Notes under the pieces: model-generated
Told to the model about the DNA's origin: nothing
What the model saw: only the letters and a program-made list of their open reading frames with translations
Database searches by the model: none
Program-made: the position numbers and the translations under genes
Part shown: in pieces, positions 32,879 through 43,559 of the stretch
Numbering within the stretch: position 1 is the stretch's first letter
Layout of the letters: every line of letters starts with the position of its first letter
Source: Siphonodentalium dalli
Taxonomy: Eukaryota > Mollusca > Scaphopoda > Gadilida > Siphonodentaliidae
Direction: 5' to 3'
DNA: 64,000 nt
Assembly (NCBI GenBank): GCA_032622095.1
Contig: CP136063.1
Coordinates: forward strand, 87,153,980-87,217,979

Positions 32879-33308
32879 AGGCCCACTTAATTTTCGAACC
32901 CCAAGATCGCATATATAAAATATATGTGATATTATATACCATTTGAAAGAGAAATTTGCTCCAAAACATTGTATTATCAACTCATCCTGTGTAATAAAAA
33001 GTGAACATTTTGTTTTTGTTGAGTTACTGACGTGTTTTTATCATTGATTGTAGTGTAAAATTGTTTTTAATGGAGGGGAGAATAACTCTAAATCTTAAAG
33101 ATAGAGTTATTCCCCTTCCATTGAAAATACATTTTTTTATGATTTCAGCTGTTTTCTATTTCTCTATAGGCATCTTCTGAGACACAGACGTTTCAAATGG
33201 TGATGAATTATAGTATTTTAATCATATTTTATGGCATAAATTGTTATTAAAACTGTATATCAAGGCACTAGAAAAAAATAATTGGTGACTCAAAAATTTA
33301 ATGGGCCT
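32879..33308. mobile_element. TTAA element, AGGCCCACTTAATTTTCGA family, copy 2
   Basis: TTAA at 32875-32878 and 33309-33312. A central hairpin GAATAACTCTAAATC / GATAGAGTTATTCCCC (about 33078-33115) is well preserved here. The right end is AATTTAATGGGCCT with one change. Confidence 0.85.
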
Positions 33309-33501
33309 TTAAAGCATGGTGCCACCCAACAATAAAAGAAGCGAAAACCTTTGTGGTGACGCCGATAAAAGAAAATGACACTTTTTAACATATGACTGAA
33401 TATCTGGCCTAATTGATAATGTAGAGAAATAGTAGAACTGCTTTGAAATATGCTTCATTTTGTGTTTAAATTTGTAATCAGGGAGCAATCAACTGGAAAT
33501 A

Positions 33502-33638
33502 CAGTAATGCTGGTATTAAATGCCCTAAATAATTGATGCCTTAACCACAGCAGAATTATGGGTAATTTCCGACTAAATCATGAAAAGTTACCCATAATTC
33601 TGCTGTGGTTAAGGCATCAATTATTTAGGGCATTACTG
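33502..33638. mobile_element. Family A MITE, loop deleted
   Basis: CAGTAATGC ... GGCATTACTG with TA on both sides. The GCAGAATTATGGGTAA arms meet almost directly through TTTCCGACTAAATC. The left tip has an insertion (TGGTATTAAA). Confidence 0.85.
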
Positions 33639-33818
33639 TAGGCCACAGTATCAGATATAACTGGTCAGCTGGGGACTTGGCTCTGGACCAATGACCTAAA
33701 ACTCATCTCAGCCCGAGGTTTATTTATCAGTTCTTGCAAATGGCCCGGCTGCTCACAATTTTCCAGCACACAACTAATATTCTGTTAACATTCTTGAAGC
33801 CGTGTTGCTCTCAATTAA

Positions 33819-34131
33819 CCCTTTACCCAACAGAACGGCCCTGTGCCAACGCATTCTCTTATATATGCGAGTCGACCATAGGTCGCCTCGCATATATAAG
33901 AGAATGCATTGGCTTAACACATATTAAAAATGATAAAAAAAATTTAGGCCAATGCATTCTCTTATATATGCGAGGCGACCTATGGTATTATGGGTAATTT
34001 TTCAGGATTTATTCAGAAATATGGCTTGTGAGAGCTTTCCGATGAATGGCAACAAGCCATATTTCCGACTATATCCTGAAAAATTACCCATAATTCTGCT
34101 GTGGTTAAGGAGTCGATTATTTAGGGCATTT
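33819..34131. mobile_element. Chimera: family B left half joined to family A right part
   Basis: TTAA (33815-33818) then CCCTTTACCCAACAGAACGG and both family B hairpin starts run to GGCGACCTATGG (~33986). The sequence then switches directly into family A (TATTATGGGTAATTTTTCAGG) and ends ATTTAGGGCATT at ~34129. Neither element has its other end. No duplication marks the junction, so deletion or recombination between two MITEs is likely. Confidence 0.75.
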
Positions 34132-34139
34132 AATTACAG

Positions 34140-34676
34140 TACTCTCATAATAGTGTGAGCATGATTAGTTTTGGAGAAAATTCCCAATGATCACTATTAT
34201 TTGGCATTGAGACAGAGTGGAATTGCCATCTCTACTATTAATTTCAGCCTAAATCCCCACCCATCACTATTAGGCCATAACGATTATTAGGCACCTGAGA
34301 TTATTGCATAATGAATCAAATCTGTGTCTGGACTGTCATTGTTTTTACGATATGAGTTCCATTTTTCTGACATTGATTTAGGGGCATACAACCAACAGCG
34401 AAAATAATCAATGCAATTTACGAGAACAAAAGTGGTTATTATGCAGGACAAGTTCGAATGGGTGCCATATATTCAAGGTCCATTTACACCAGAAAGCTGC
34501 AGGTTAGGTTCGGTTTATTAATCGTTGTTTCATCCACTGAGCTATTACATCATGACGTCAGTTTTATTGGTTAAGGAAAGACTGCAGAGAGTTAAACTCA
34601 CTGGGAATCAATCACTGCATGTAGAAACCACCGGTCCCTAAATCAGCAACAGACAAACTCACACACAGTATATGTA
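34140..34676. other. No gene recognised
   Basis: Nothing could be supported. Confidence 0.4.
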
Positions 34677-34889
34677 CAATAATGCCCTAAATAATCGACT
34701 CCTTAACCACAGCAGAATTATGGGTAACTTTTCAGGATTTAGTCGGAAATATGGCTTGTTCCCATTCATCAGAAAGCTCTCAGTGAGAGCTGTCCAATGA
34801 ATGGCACCAAGCCATATTTCCGACTAAATCCTGAAAAGTTACCCATAATTCTTCTGCAGTTAAGGAGTCGATTATTTAGGGCATTACTG
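34677..34889. mobile_element. Family A palindromic MITE, complete
   Basis: CAATAATGCCC (one change at the tip) to GGGCATTACTG between TA dinucleotides. The arms are otherwise nearly perfect. Confidence 0.9.
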
Positions 34890-34891
34890 TA

Positions 34892-35229
34892 AATGAATCA
34901 GGTAACCCTCCCTTTGCTTCAGTCACAAACATCCACGTTTATCAGGAATCAAACCAGCATCAAATTTACTGGTCGGCTAAATAATGTTACTTTCTTTTCT
35001 AGTCTAATCGTTCAAAACTATGATGTTTCCTATATTCACCTGCGAAGATAGATTCTGATGTTTGATTTGCAGGAGCCTTCATTGCCCCACCACACCCACA
35101 TACCCTGAAACAACAAGAGCTGCATTGGACTGTCATGAGCACACCCTAAGTAGAAGTCACAGTACCATGACGTGACCATTTTCAATCACATCAACCAATC
35201 ATTTTTTAATTTTTTTAAAGCTGCCCTCA
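34892..35229. other. No gene recognised
   Basis: Nothing could be supported. Confidence 0.35.
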
Positions 35230-35470
35230 TATTTATCTCCACCCAATTCCATTGAGATCTGATGAAATAACCCTAGAATAAAGAAAGCAAACAAAACCTA
35301 TAAAAACTTCTTTGGAAATCCTCATTAGTGAACATTCATTGATTCATACCAAATTTCATTGACATCTGATGACCCATGACTGAGATATTTGTTCAGACAG
35401 GCAAAACATTTATATTTCCAGATAAACAAAGGGGAATACTCTAAAATGGGAAATGCGAATAACACAGTTT
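35230..35470 (+). repeat. Degenerate monomers related to the 174-bp array
   Basis: It shares CAAATTTCATTGA(C/G)ATC, TATTTCCAGATAAACAAAG and ACTCTA(A)AATGG with the 39.6 kb units. About 1.4 units are present, diverged, with no microsatellite tail. Confidence 0.6.
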
Positions 35471-35660
35471 TTATCATTTTTTATGATTATTTCTTACATT
35501 TTTGTTATAATTTTTTTGTTACATTCTTTAACAATTACAAAAAAAAATAATATAAAATTTGTTAGGCCAATGCATTCTCTAATAAATGCGAGGCGACCTA
35601 TAGAGAATGCATTGACACAGGGTTTTCGCAAAATTTCAGGAAGCTCCCATCATGAAAGGG
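35471..35660. mobile_element. Family B right-half fragment
   Basis: The AT-rich TTACATTCTTTAACAATT spacer is followed by a broken hairpin (CCAATGCATTCTCTAATAAATG) and the right end GCTCCCATCATGAAAGGG, then TTAA at 35661-35664. Confidence 0.65.
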
Positions 35661-35924
35661 TTAAATAATTAATTTTAAAAGTGAAGAATTAATTAAATGT
35701 AAACAAGGACTTGTTTTCCTTCAAGATATTGTTAAAGTAAACATTGTATTTAAGGCTTGACTATTTCTTATTGTATCATAATAAGCTCCCATCATGAAAG
35801 GGTTAAATAATTAATTTTAAAAGTGAAGAATTAATTAAATGTAAACAAGGACTTGTTTTCCTTCAAGATATTGTTAAAGTAAACATTGTATTTAAGGCTT
35901 GACTATTTCTTATTGTATCATAAT
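35641..35924. repeat. Perfect 142-bp tandem duplication
   Basis: 35641-35782 and 35783-35924 are identical by reading base by base. The unit begins in the family B right end (AAGCTCCCATCATGAAAGGG) and ends TATTGTATCATAAT. Zero divergence means a very recent duplication, or an assembly or allele artefact. Confidence 0.9.
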
Positions 35925-36155
35925 CAAGGCCAGTATTACCCTAACTGATATACACAGTGATGTGTTAATTCTGCCAGGAGCGAGGGTCTCAAATCCGACA
36001 GGCGAATCATGGTCCAAAGTTTCATGCACTTTAATTATTTTCATCTTGCTGAATTTAGCTGAAATCTTTCTGACTTTGACAATCACCAATAAAGACCATC
36101 ACCATGCATTTATATTATAGAAGGCATTAAAGTTGCCACAGCTGGTTATATTATA

Positions 36156-36368
36156 TAGTAATGCTCTAATTAATCGACCTCTTAACCAAAGCAGAATTAT
36201 GGGTAATTTTTCAGGATTTAGTCGGAAATATGGCTTGTTGCCATTCATCAGAAAGCTCTTGGGGAGATCTTTCTGATGAATGGCAACAAGCCATATTTCC
36301 GACTAAATCCTGAAAAGTTACCCATAATTCTGCTTTGGTTAAGAGGTCGATTAATTAGAGCATTACTG
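36156..36368. mobile_element. Family A palindromic MITE, complete variant
   Basis: TAGTAATGCTCTAATTAATC to GAGCATTACTG. Both arms share the same changes (GCTCTAATTAAT; GAGGTCGA in place of GGAGTCGA). Compensating differences in both arms suggest arm homogenisation or a distinct sub-lineage. The 37490 fragment shares ATTAGAGCATTACTG. Confidence 0.88.
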
Positions 36369-36550
36369 TAGGTTGTCACTATAGACAGAGTAGACAACCA
36401 TTATGAAAAAAAAATGTTCTGTTTAAAAATGGAGTGAAACCTGAGTGATAACTTGGGAGTGCTGGGTGCTTCCGCCCGGGTATGAGCACATCCATGTGTT
36501 TATGTATCATGTCTAAAGGCAGATTACCTGAAATCCATTCGTCCATTTAA

Positions 36551-36912
36551 CCCTTTACCCAACAAACCGGCCAAAACCGGCCAAATAAAGCTTCAACAGC
36601 CTAAAATATCTTGGGTCTGTCTCAATAAAACCATACAAATATGGATATCATTGGAACCGGCTCATTGACCACATTGTGATGGTTATAGTTATGCCCTGTG
36701 CCAAATGCATTCTCTTATATATAAGAGAATGCATTGGCCTAAAAAAAATCTTTTTTTAACACTTTTTACCATTTTTTCTTACATTCTTTAACAATTTTAT
36801 AATTTTTAATATGTTAAGCCAATGCATTCTCTTATATATGCGAGGCGACCTATGGTCGACTCGCATATATAAGAGAATGCATTGGCACAGGGCCCTTCTG
36901 TTGGGTAAAGGG
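36551..36912. mobile_element. Family B TTAA MITE, complete, left hairpin collapsed
   Basis: TTAA at 36547-36550 and 36913-36916, with ends CCCTTTACCCAACA/TGTTGGGTAAAGGG. It is almost identical to 16573-16964 outside the left hairpin, which has lost its outer loop (CATTCTCTTATATATAAGAG). Such loss is a typical palindrome-deletion event. Confidence 0.9.
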
Positions 36913-37230
36913 TTAATAGATGGGAAATGTTTAGATAATAAGTTCAATGTAAAGTACAGTTCATGTTGTCCAATTTTCTCCAATTCCAATTTATAAAGAG
37001 AGTAAAAATGTAGGAATATAAGTCGGAGGTACCTCATAATCACAGGTGCACAGGATCCCATGCAAATAAATATCTGTGCCAAGCTTGAAAAACATTTACA
37101 GAAAAATGTAGGAATAAACCCTCGGATGAAAGTTGCGTCTAGGGACAGACAGAAAAATGCCCAACAGACAGACGGATGGGCAAGCTGATTCCTAAATACC
37201 ACCCAATAACTCGTTACAGGAAGTCTATTT
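36913..37230. repeat. Helentron-like fragment of the 15.2 kb family
   Basis: CCTCATAATCACAGGTGCACAGG (37031-37053), GACAGACAGAAAAATG and GGGCAAGCTGATTCC, then a hairpin remnant near 37195-37220. This is one degraded monomer plus tail. Confidence 0.55.
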
Positions 37231-37489
37231 ACTTTAGGTGACATTACACTATGCAAGGACAGTTTACAAGCTGCAATTGCTAACAGTTAAAACATTATTC
37301 ATATCTCAGCATTTGGTATCTCCCATCCCCAGCCTTGTGTGACAGGTACAACAGATGTTGCACCAATAATTTCATTAATCAAAGACTATCTTGTGTTTTA
37401 TAACCCGAACACACTTCTAAATTTTTTTTTAGATATTCAGATAAAATGATTGTTGCGATATAGTCACATGACGGCAAACTGAATTGTCG

Positions 37490-37596
37490 GCGAGAGCTTT
37501 CCAATGAATGGCAACAAGCCATATTTCCGACTAAATCCTGAAAAGTTACCCATAATTCTGCTGTGGTTAAGGAGTCGATTAATTAGAGCATTACTG
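37490..37596. mobile_element. Family A MITE, right half only
   Basis: It starts at the centre (GAGAGCTTTCCAATGAATGG) and runs through the full right arm to GAGCATTACTG and TA. Confidence 0.8.
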
Positions 37597-37652
37597 TATG
37601 TCTGCCAATTCCTCCTGCAGTAGCTGAGCATTAGTAATGTTATTATATAGAG

Positions 37653-37806
37653 GATCTTCAACTCGTTATGTTGGGATATAAGATTTTATGAAACTCGTTT
37701 GATAAATTATGTAGATGTTGTAGATGTAGTTGTAGATGAGTTGTGAATCAAATTTATCCAACGAGTTTCATAAAATCTTATATCCCAACATAACGAGTTG
37801 AAGATC
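37653..37806. mobile_element. Separate palindromic MITE with 47-bp perfect arms
   Basis: GATCTTCAACTCGTTATGTT... (37653-37699) is repeated exactly in reverse complement at 37760-37806. With one mismatch the arms extend to 56 bp. The loop (37709-37750) holds GTAGATG repeats. TATATAGAG and TTGTATA flank it, but no clear duplication is present. It is the only copy here. Perfect arms suggest a young insertion. Confidence 0.75.
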
Positions 37807-37809
37807 TTG

Positions 37810-38180
37810 TATAACACATGAAGAAAACTAGAGCTTTATGCCTTTATGCCTTAACAAAACAAAATCCTTAAAAGAAGCTTAAAAATCCATACATTTACAT
37901 CGTCGGCTGAGACGCTTCACAACCATATACGACAGTATTGCATGCTCAGGATTGCAACGAAAAATATAGTCCCCTAATTTGCCTCTTTGTTTTTGTGTCT
38001 ATTGTCGTTAGTGCAACAAAGTTGAACAAGAATTTAACTTTAATGAACAAATAAATCATTTTGCATTGTCTGGTTTGGTGTCATGCACGGCTTTTCAAAA
38101 TAGTATTGATCCGCCTAATCAATGTAAAGTAATTTTGTTGGCGTGCTGCCAAGTTGGCGGGAAGCACGCGCTTATTCATC
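37810..38180. other. No gene recognised
   Basis: Nothing could be supported. Confidence 0.35.
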
Positions 38181-38263
38181 ACAAGCCATATTTCCAAATA
38201 AATCCTGAAAAGTTACCAAGAATTCTTCTGTGGTTAAGGAGTTGATTATTTAGGGCATTACTG
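38181..38263. mobile_element. Family A MITE, right-arm fragment
   Basis: AAGCCATATTTCC through TGTGGTTAAGGAG to GGGCATTACTG and TA. Confidence 0.75.
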
Positions 38264-39236
38264 TATATATATCCACTCTTTAGTAGACTGCTCACTCCTA
38301 TTCGTCTTACAGGCGGCAAGTTCCACCTGACGCTAACCAGGTATTCTGACATTTGAACATGATCAAATGACCAGAATGAACTGTACATCGACATGTTCCC
38401 CAAAGTGAACCCAGTAATTTTGTGATTTTTGGAAAGTTGACTCTCCCTATTCAAATGATGTTCATTCAACCATGTAACCAATCACCATATCAAAAGTTCA
38501 TAAGATAAGTCACATATAAAGAGATTATCTTTCCCAAATTTCCATCACATTCTGACTGCTACAACTGAAGATATTCTCGAAAATGTCAGTGAGATATTTA
38601 GTTGTGCAAACTGTGTACATTAATCATATACATGTAGGATCACAGAGGATTGTAACAAGTTCAACACCCCTAATTTCTATTTAATAACCCTCTGGTAGTC
38701 ATGTCCCACCCAAATGTTCCCTAATATGTATAAAGACACTGTCATCGTTCTACGATTGTTTTACGAAAATTTCAAATTATTATACATATTTGACAATTCA
38801 TGCCCGTCATACCAAGACTGTTTATATTACTTTGGACATTTGTGTTTAAATTTATATTTATTGTAGGAGCGAAGGTTCACCTAAGTTTTCAGAATGTGTC
38901 CTCCAATCCATTATATTTATACATCTATTATACATGAAAATATATATGTTTAAATCAAAACAAGTTCAGCTTCCCCTCTGCCTTTGCTACATACACCCCT
39001 GATATACAACTCTGTACTGAATAAAGACAAGGAAAGGGTAGAATTCTATCTGATTACCATCTCTCAAACCAACTGGAGAATTGTTTTCAATAAAGCTAAA
39101 GAACTAGTGGAATGGTATAAATTTATTTTCGTCATTCAAGACATAAAAGTCAGCCATGCTCTACTTTCTCTAGATTTTATGTCTCTGTCACTTTTAAAAG
39201 AAGTCAAAGATATGGATAGCCTATCGCTATAAAGTA
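38264..39236. other. No gene recognised
   Basis: An 82-codon plus frame (38984-39232, MLHTPLIYNSVLNKDKE) ends just before a MITE. It has no recognised motif, no splice signals and ordinary AT-rich codon use, so it is not called. Confidence 0.35.
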
Positions 39237-39382
39237 CAGTAATGCCCTAAATAATCGACTCCTTAACCACAGCAGAATTATGGGTAACATTTCGGGATTT
39301 AGTCGGAAATATGGCTTGTTGCCATTCATCGGAAAGCTCTCACTCTGCTGTGGTTAAGGAGTTGATTATTTAGGGCATTATG
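39237..39382. mobile_element. Family A MITE, right arm mostly deleted
   Basis: CAGTAATGCCC and the full left arm to GGAAAGCTCTCACT, then a jump to CTGCTGTGGTTAAGGAG and GGGCATTATG. Confidence 0.82.
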
Positions 39383-39504
39383 TATTGCTCTGGTTCTAAT
39401 TAAGTTTTTTGATACTCTCTGTGTCCAAATAAGTATAGAAGGAAGAATAAGGTTAAAGTGTACTGGATATTAAATTCAACAAGAGATGGACTGTCGTCTG
39501 GTAC

Positions 39505-40527
39505 ATACCCCCTAGTGGCATACCGCCAAGTGTGGGCATATCTATAACTTATGACTGCTATACTCAAGACAGATGGACCCAAAAATCAGCATTTTCATAT
39601 AAACGAAGATGAATAACTATAGCCCAAAAAAAACAAACAAACCAGTTGAATGTGCCATTAAATGTCCTCATAGTGGTGAACATCCATACAAAATTTCATT
39701 GAGATCCGAGCATTACTGTTCAAGTTATGACATGAACAGACATCGGATGGACCAAACAGCCAACATGTCCAGATAAACAAACTTGAATAACTCTAGAATG
39801 GAAAAGCCAAACAGAACAATGGAACCCTCTATCGAATGTCCTCACAGTGGTGAACATCCATTCCAAATTTCATTGAGATCCCAGCACAACTGTTGAAGTT
39901 ACGACATGAACAGACACCAGACGGACCAAAAAGTCAACATTTCCAGATAAACAAAGATGTATAACTCTAGAATGGAAAATCCAAACAAAACGATGGAACC
40001 CTCTTTTTAATGTCCTCATAGTAGTGAACATCCATACCAAATTTCATTGAGATCCCAGCACAACTGTTGAAGTTATGACATGAACAGACACCAGACGGAC
40101 CAAAAATCCAACATTTCCAGATAAACAAAGATGAATAACTCTAGAATGGAAAATCCGAACAAAACGATGGAACCCTCTATTTAATGTCCTCATAGTTGTG
40201 AACATCCATACCAAATTTCATTGAGATCCCAGCACAACTGTTGAAGTTACGACATGAACAGACACCAGATGGACCAATAATTCAACATTTCCAGATAAAC
40301 AAAGATGAATAACTCTAGAATGGAAAATCCGAACAAAACGATGAAACCCTCTATTTAATGTCCTTATAGTAGTGAACATCCATACCAAATTTCATTGAGA
40401 TCCGAGCACTATTGTTCAAGTTATGACATGAACAGACATCGGACGGACGTACGGACGCACGGACATACGGACGCACAGACAGGTGCAAAACAGTATACAC
40501 CCCCTTTTTTTTTTTTAAAGGGGGTAT
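39505..40527 (+). mobile_element. Pearl/Helentron-like element with exact 174-bp monomers
   Basis: Units start at AATGTCCTCATAGTG (or AATGTCCTTA) near 39661, 39835, 40009, 40183 and 40357. The spacing is 174 each time, and the fifth unit is cut after ~88 bp. Each contains CCAAATTTCATTGAGATCC, a GACATGAACAGACA block, TTCCAGATAAACAAAGATG and ACTCTAGAATGGAAAA. A CGGACG/CGGACA-type tract (40440-40478) and a hairpin ATACACCCCC...GGGGGTATA (40494-40527) follow. The inverse ATACCCCCT at 39505-39513 supplies a subterminal inverted repeat. Known pearl elements have this order. Non-coding. Confidence 0.8.
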
Positions 40528-40534
40528 AATTATG

Positions 40535-40924
40535 AGCATAGAGTGGAATAAGAGTATGTTGCAGCAACTACCAACATGGCAACAAGTAATTTGGTTGTAA
40601 ATTATATATGTTTCTTTGATTCTTGCAAAAGCCTGACCAATAATAGAGTGCAACCTATTGGAAACATTCATAAGGCTATACCTGTCGAAATATAAAGAAA
40701 GTTCAGAGTGGATCACAATAGAGAAGAAGCGAAAGAGAAATGTAATAGGATCAGATACAGAACACATTGATTTTTTTGTTTTTGTAGTACATGTATAAAA
40801 TAGCAGAAACATTTTTAACATAGATTCCTATGCATACGTCATCTGTTTGACAGGTGGAGGAAAATCAGTGCAGATGTGTAATTTCACTAACACACAGTTG
40901 ATTTATATTGGGATATTGGTCTTC
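40535..40924. other. No gene recognised
   Basis: A 156-codon minus frame (40351-40821) runs through the hairpin and microsatellite, which yields an SVRP-like peptide, and is not credible. Confidence 0.4.
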
Positions 40925-41278
40925 TTGAAGACATATTATGGACTTGTTCGGCTGAGCAAAACTGATAAGTTAGTATTCAGATGCTATACCAACTGGAGGA
41001 ATGTAGCATTCTACAAACATCAGCAAAAATCTCAAACAAATCGACCATGCCAATCCATAGAAAACATCATCTGAACTACACTCAATTGTAAATATTTACT
41101 TCTCGATTCGGGATGCAACTATCAAAGATAAACTAAGGAAAACGATTTTGCCATTGAGAGTAACTGCATTTAATTAACATTTAAGAATGACAGTGTGTGT
41201 TACTACTTTGAGCAAGAATATTCTCCATTTATATTTGATCACCCTACAAGAATGTTTCCCATGACTTTAAGGCTAAGC
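40925..41278 (+). repeat. Dispersed repeat copy 2 (empty site for the 13.3 kb insertion)
   Basis: It matches 13205-13310 and 14212-14484 without the ~0.9-kb Helentron-like array: CAGCATTCTAC and CATTGCCAACAAGAG-like text passes directly to ACAAAT(C/T)GACCAT. It covers GACATATTATGGACTTGTTC to ATGACTTTAAG. Confidence 0.75.
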
Positions 41279-41289
41279 CCCCACCCTTC

Positions 41290-41658
41290 ACCCCCCTTTC
41301 CCTTCAGTGCTCCCACCACAGCCCTTGTGTGGCAACATGTGGACTATATAATTATATAAATGCCACAGCATTAAACTTGCTGTGGGACATTTTTCCTAAT
41401 TTAGAGGGCTGTAACTTTATGTTATTTTTTCCTTGAAGCCACTGGCAGGTTATGTAGAAATATTTCTTGCCTGTCAGAATTATCTTCAACCTGTCACCTC
41501 AAACTTTTGTGTGAAGTCAGAAGATGTGTACGAGGCATGGACAGGTAGCACAGAACTTGTCTAAAGATAGTAATAGTGACCTGTCGACGATAGGTATCCA
41601 TGTCAAGCTCTTACAAAATTCATAGTGTAACAGGTAAATTGCCGATATTGCTTAAAGG
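41290..41658. other. No gene recognised
   Basis: Nothing could be supported. Confidence 0.35.
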
Positions 41659-41831
41659 TACTCAATCCCATTCGATGGTCCCCATATCATCAGATTCCAA
41701 CAACATTTTTTTAAATGAGGTCCCCATAGGGTGAATTTGGTGATACTGGCCTGCTATGAGCGATAGCATCACTAAATTCACCCTCTGGGCACCTCATTCG
41801 GCAAATGACTGGCACACTAAACTCAGACTTG
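41659..41831. mobile_element. Truncated TTAA end fused to family C right part
   Basis: TTAAAGGTACTCAATCC to TCCAACAACA (41655-41706) is the inverse of 26771-26838. From 41716 family C begins inside its left palindrome (ATGAGGTCCCCATAGGG) and ends AACTCAGACTTG. Both partners lack their outer left ends or interiors. Confidence 0.6.
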
Positions 41832-42183
41832 TTCCTGAGTACAGCTACAGGTGACCTCAGGAGACTAAGCAATTTGCTAGTGATAACATTTACCCACATT
41901 CAAAGTGTCACAACCTAACTGATGGAATTTATTAACTGCAATCACCAGAGAACAGATTAATCAATAAAATACACACATAAATTAACTGGTTCCGCACCAT
42001 AGGCAAGTATTGATCAGGACGGCAATTAGAACACAGACTAACTCACAATGTTATGACTATCTAACTAAGTCACAGCCTGAGTAAAGAGTGTATTACCGCC
42101 TGCTACCAGCTGGTGCTCAAATAGAATGGTGGATTGTGGCTGGGGTTGACGAGTTCACGCATTTGTTGACTGTGGTTCACGAT

Positions 42184-43159
42184 TAGGGCTGTAACAATAC
42201 ACTTGGTCACGATACGATACAAATTGAAATACATGATCAATGATACGATACATATCACAATACACTAAATTAGTGTTTTCGAATAATTTACTGCCTGGAT
42301 TATCAGAACCAACATGTTTATAAGTGGAGATAGAACTATTTTTTTTACTAAAATGCAGTTTAATTTAAAGGGGTACTGTACCCAAGATGTTGTTGTTGGT
42401 TTCTATAATCCCCGAGTCGGAGAATAAGGTAACAACTTTTCCATTTTTTGAAAGTCTGTTGAGTACGAAGTATTGTTACGGATGGCAAATTTACCGGAAT
42501 GCAAAAATACAAATTGTCGTTGTCGAGTAATTTTTGTACAGTTTTCAACCAAATGAATCAAATAAACATTATATTATATGCTTAGCAGTCCCATATACTC
42601 ATTTAAGTTAGTGTATGGTCACTAGTCAATGAGTGGCTTGGGTTTTCTCCCCGTATAAGCATAATGTTTCAAACGATCGTGTGTGCAATTGTTTTATTAA
42701 TCCAGTATCCCTCAATTATAATTTGATTACGTTTTGTACACGGAAATTCCAATTTTAAGAGACGCCATTTTATGGCTGGAGCCATAAAATCAATTTATAT
42801 TAAATTATTAACTTTTAAATTATTAAATTTTAAGATAGCCTATTAACCTGAGTGTTTACAGAATACATCTTCGACTCAAATTACTTATATTTCTATATAG
42901 TATCGATAATAGATCGTTGTTATCACCGGGAATTTATTGAAAATGGCGTACAGTACCCCTTTAAGTTAGCTAGATGAGTCAAATACATGTAATAGACATG
43001 TAAACTGGAGATAAAATTGCATGTTTTGCTCATTTACACATGCCCACCTAAAGAAATGACTTGATTCTTTGTATCACGATACACGTGTTGTGATATGATA
43101 CACATATCATTGAAGTGTATCACGATATATTGAATTCACGATGAATCATAGCAGCCCTA
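42184..43159. mobile_element. hAT-like MITE (TAGGGCTG ends) carrying a nested TTAA element
   Basis: TAGGGCTGTAACAATACA and ATGAATCATAGCAGCCCTA are inverted ends of a kind common among hAT MITEs. Subterminal CACGATACGATACA / TGTATCACGATACA repeats occur at both sides. Flanking 8-mers do not match. The middle is occupied by the TTAA element at 42369-42960. Confidence 0.65.
42369..42960. mobile_element. TTAA element, AGGGGTACTGTACC ends, nested
   Basis: TTAA at 42365-42368 and 42961-42964. AGGGGTACTGTACCC on the left and GGCGTACAGTACCCCT on the right are inverted. 592 bp, non-coding. ATAAAAT/ATTTTATGGC inverted blocks sit near its middle. Confidence 0.82.
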
Positions 43160-43448
43160 TTTAGGTATGCCACACATTGAGGGAGGGGGTTGAGTGTGGG
43201 TCGACAAGGTTGGAAATTTCAGGCCAAAAATGCTGTAGGTTAAATTTGTTTTGATAGTTCAGCCATGTTAATTATTCTTGGCTATCAGCCGATCCAAGGC
43301 AAATTTCAGAATCTGCCAATATTTGTTTTTTTTAGCAAAATTGATAGTGATTGCTGCAAGCATTGTCTTTGTGTTGCATTTAATTGTGGAAGTCTGCAGA
43401 CATTAAAAGAAATACCAGCAATTTTAAGCCAGACCAAACCCAAGTCTG
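43160..43448. other. No gene recognised
   Basis: A 94-codon plus frame (43265-43549) ends in family A sequence and has no recognised motif. Confidence 0.35.
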
Positions 43449-43559
43449 TCACTGAGAGCTTTCCGGTGAATGGCAACAAGCCATATTTCCGACTAAATCC
43501 TGAAAAGTTACCCTGTAATTCTGCTGTGGTTAAGGAGTCGATTATTTAGGGCATTACTT
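43449..43559. mobile_element. Family A MITE, right half
   Basis: ACTGAGAGCTTTCCGGTGAA to GGGCATTACTT. The terminal G is changed and no left end is present. Confidence 0.78.

Noticed and set aside
36756-37256. 166-codon minus-strand ORF
   Set aside because: It runs through the family B hairpin and a Helentron-like fragment; no domain.
40351-40821. 156-codon minus-strand ORF
   Set aside because: It crosses the ACGG microsatellite (giving SVRP repeats) and the poly-T hairpin; no domain.
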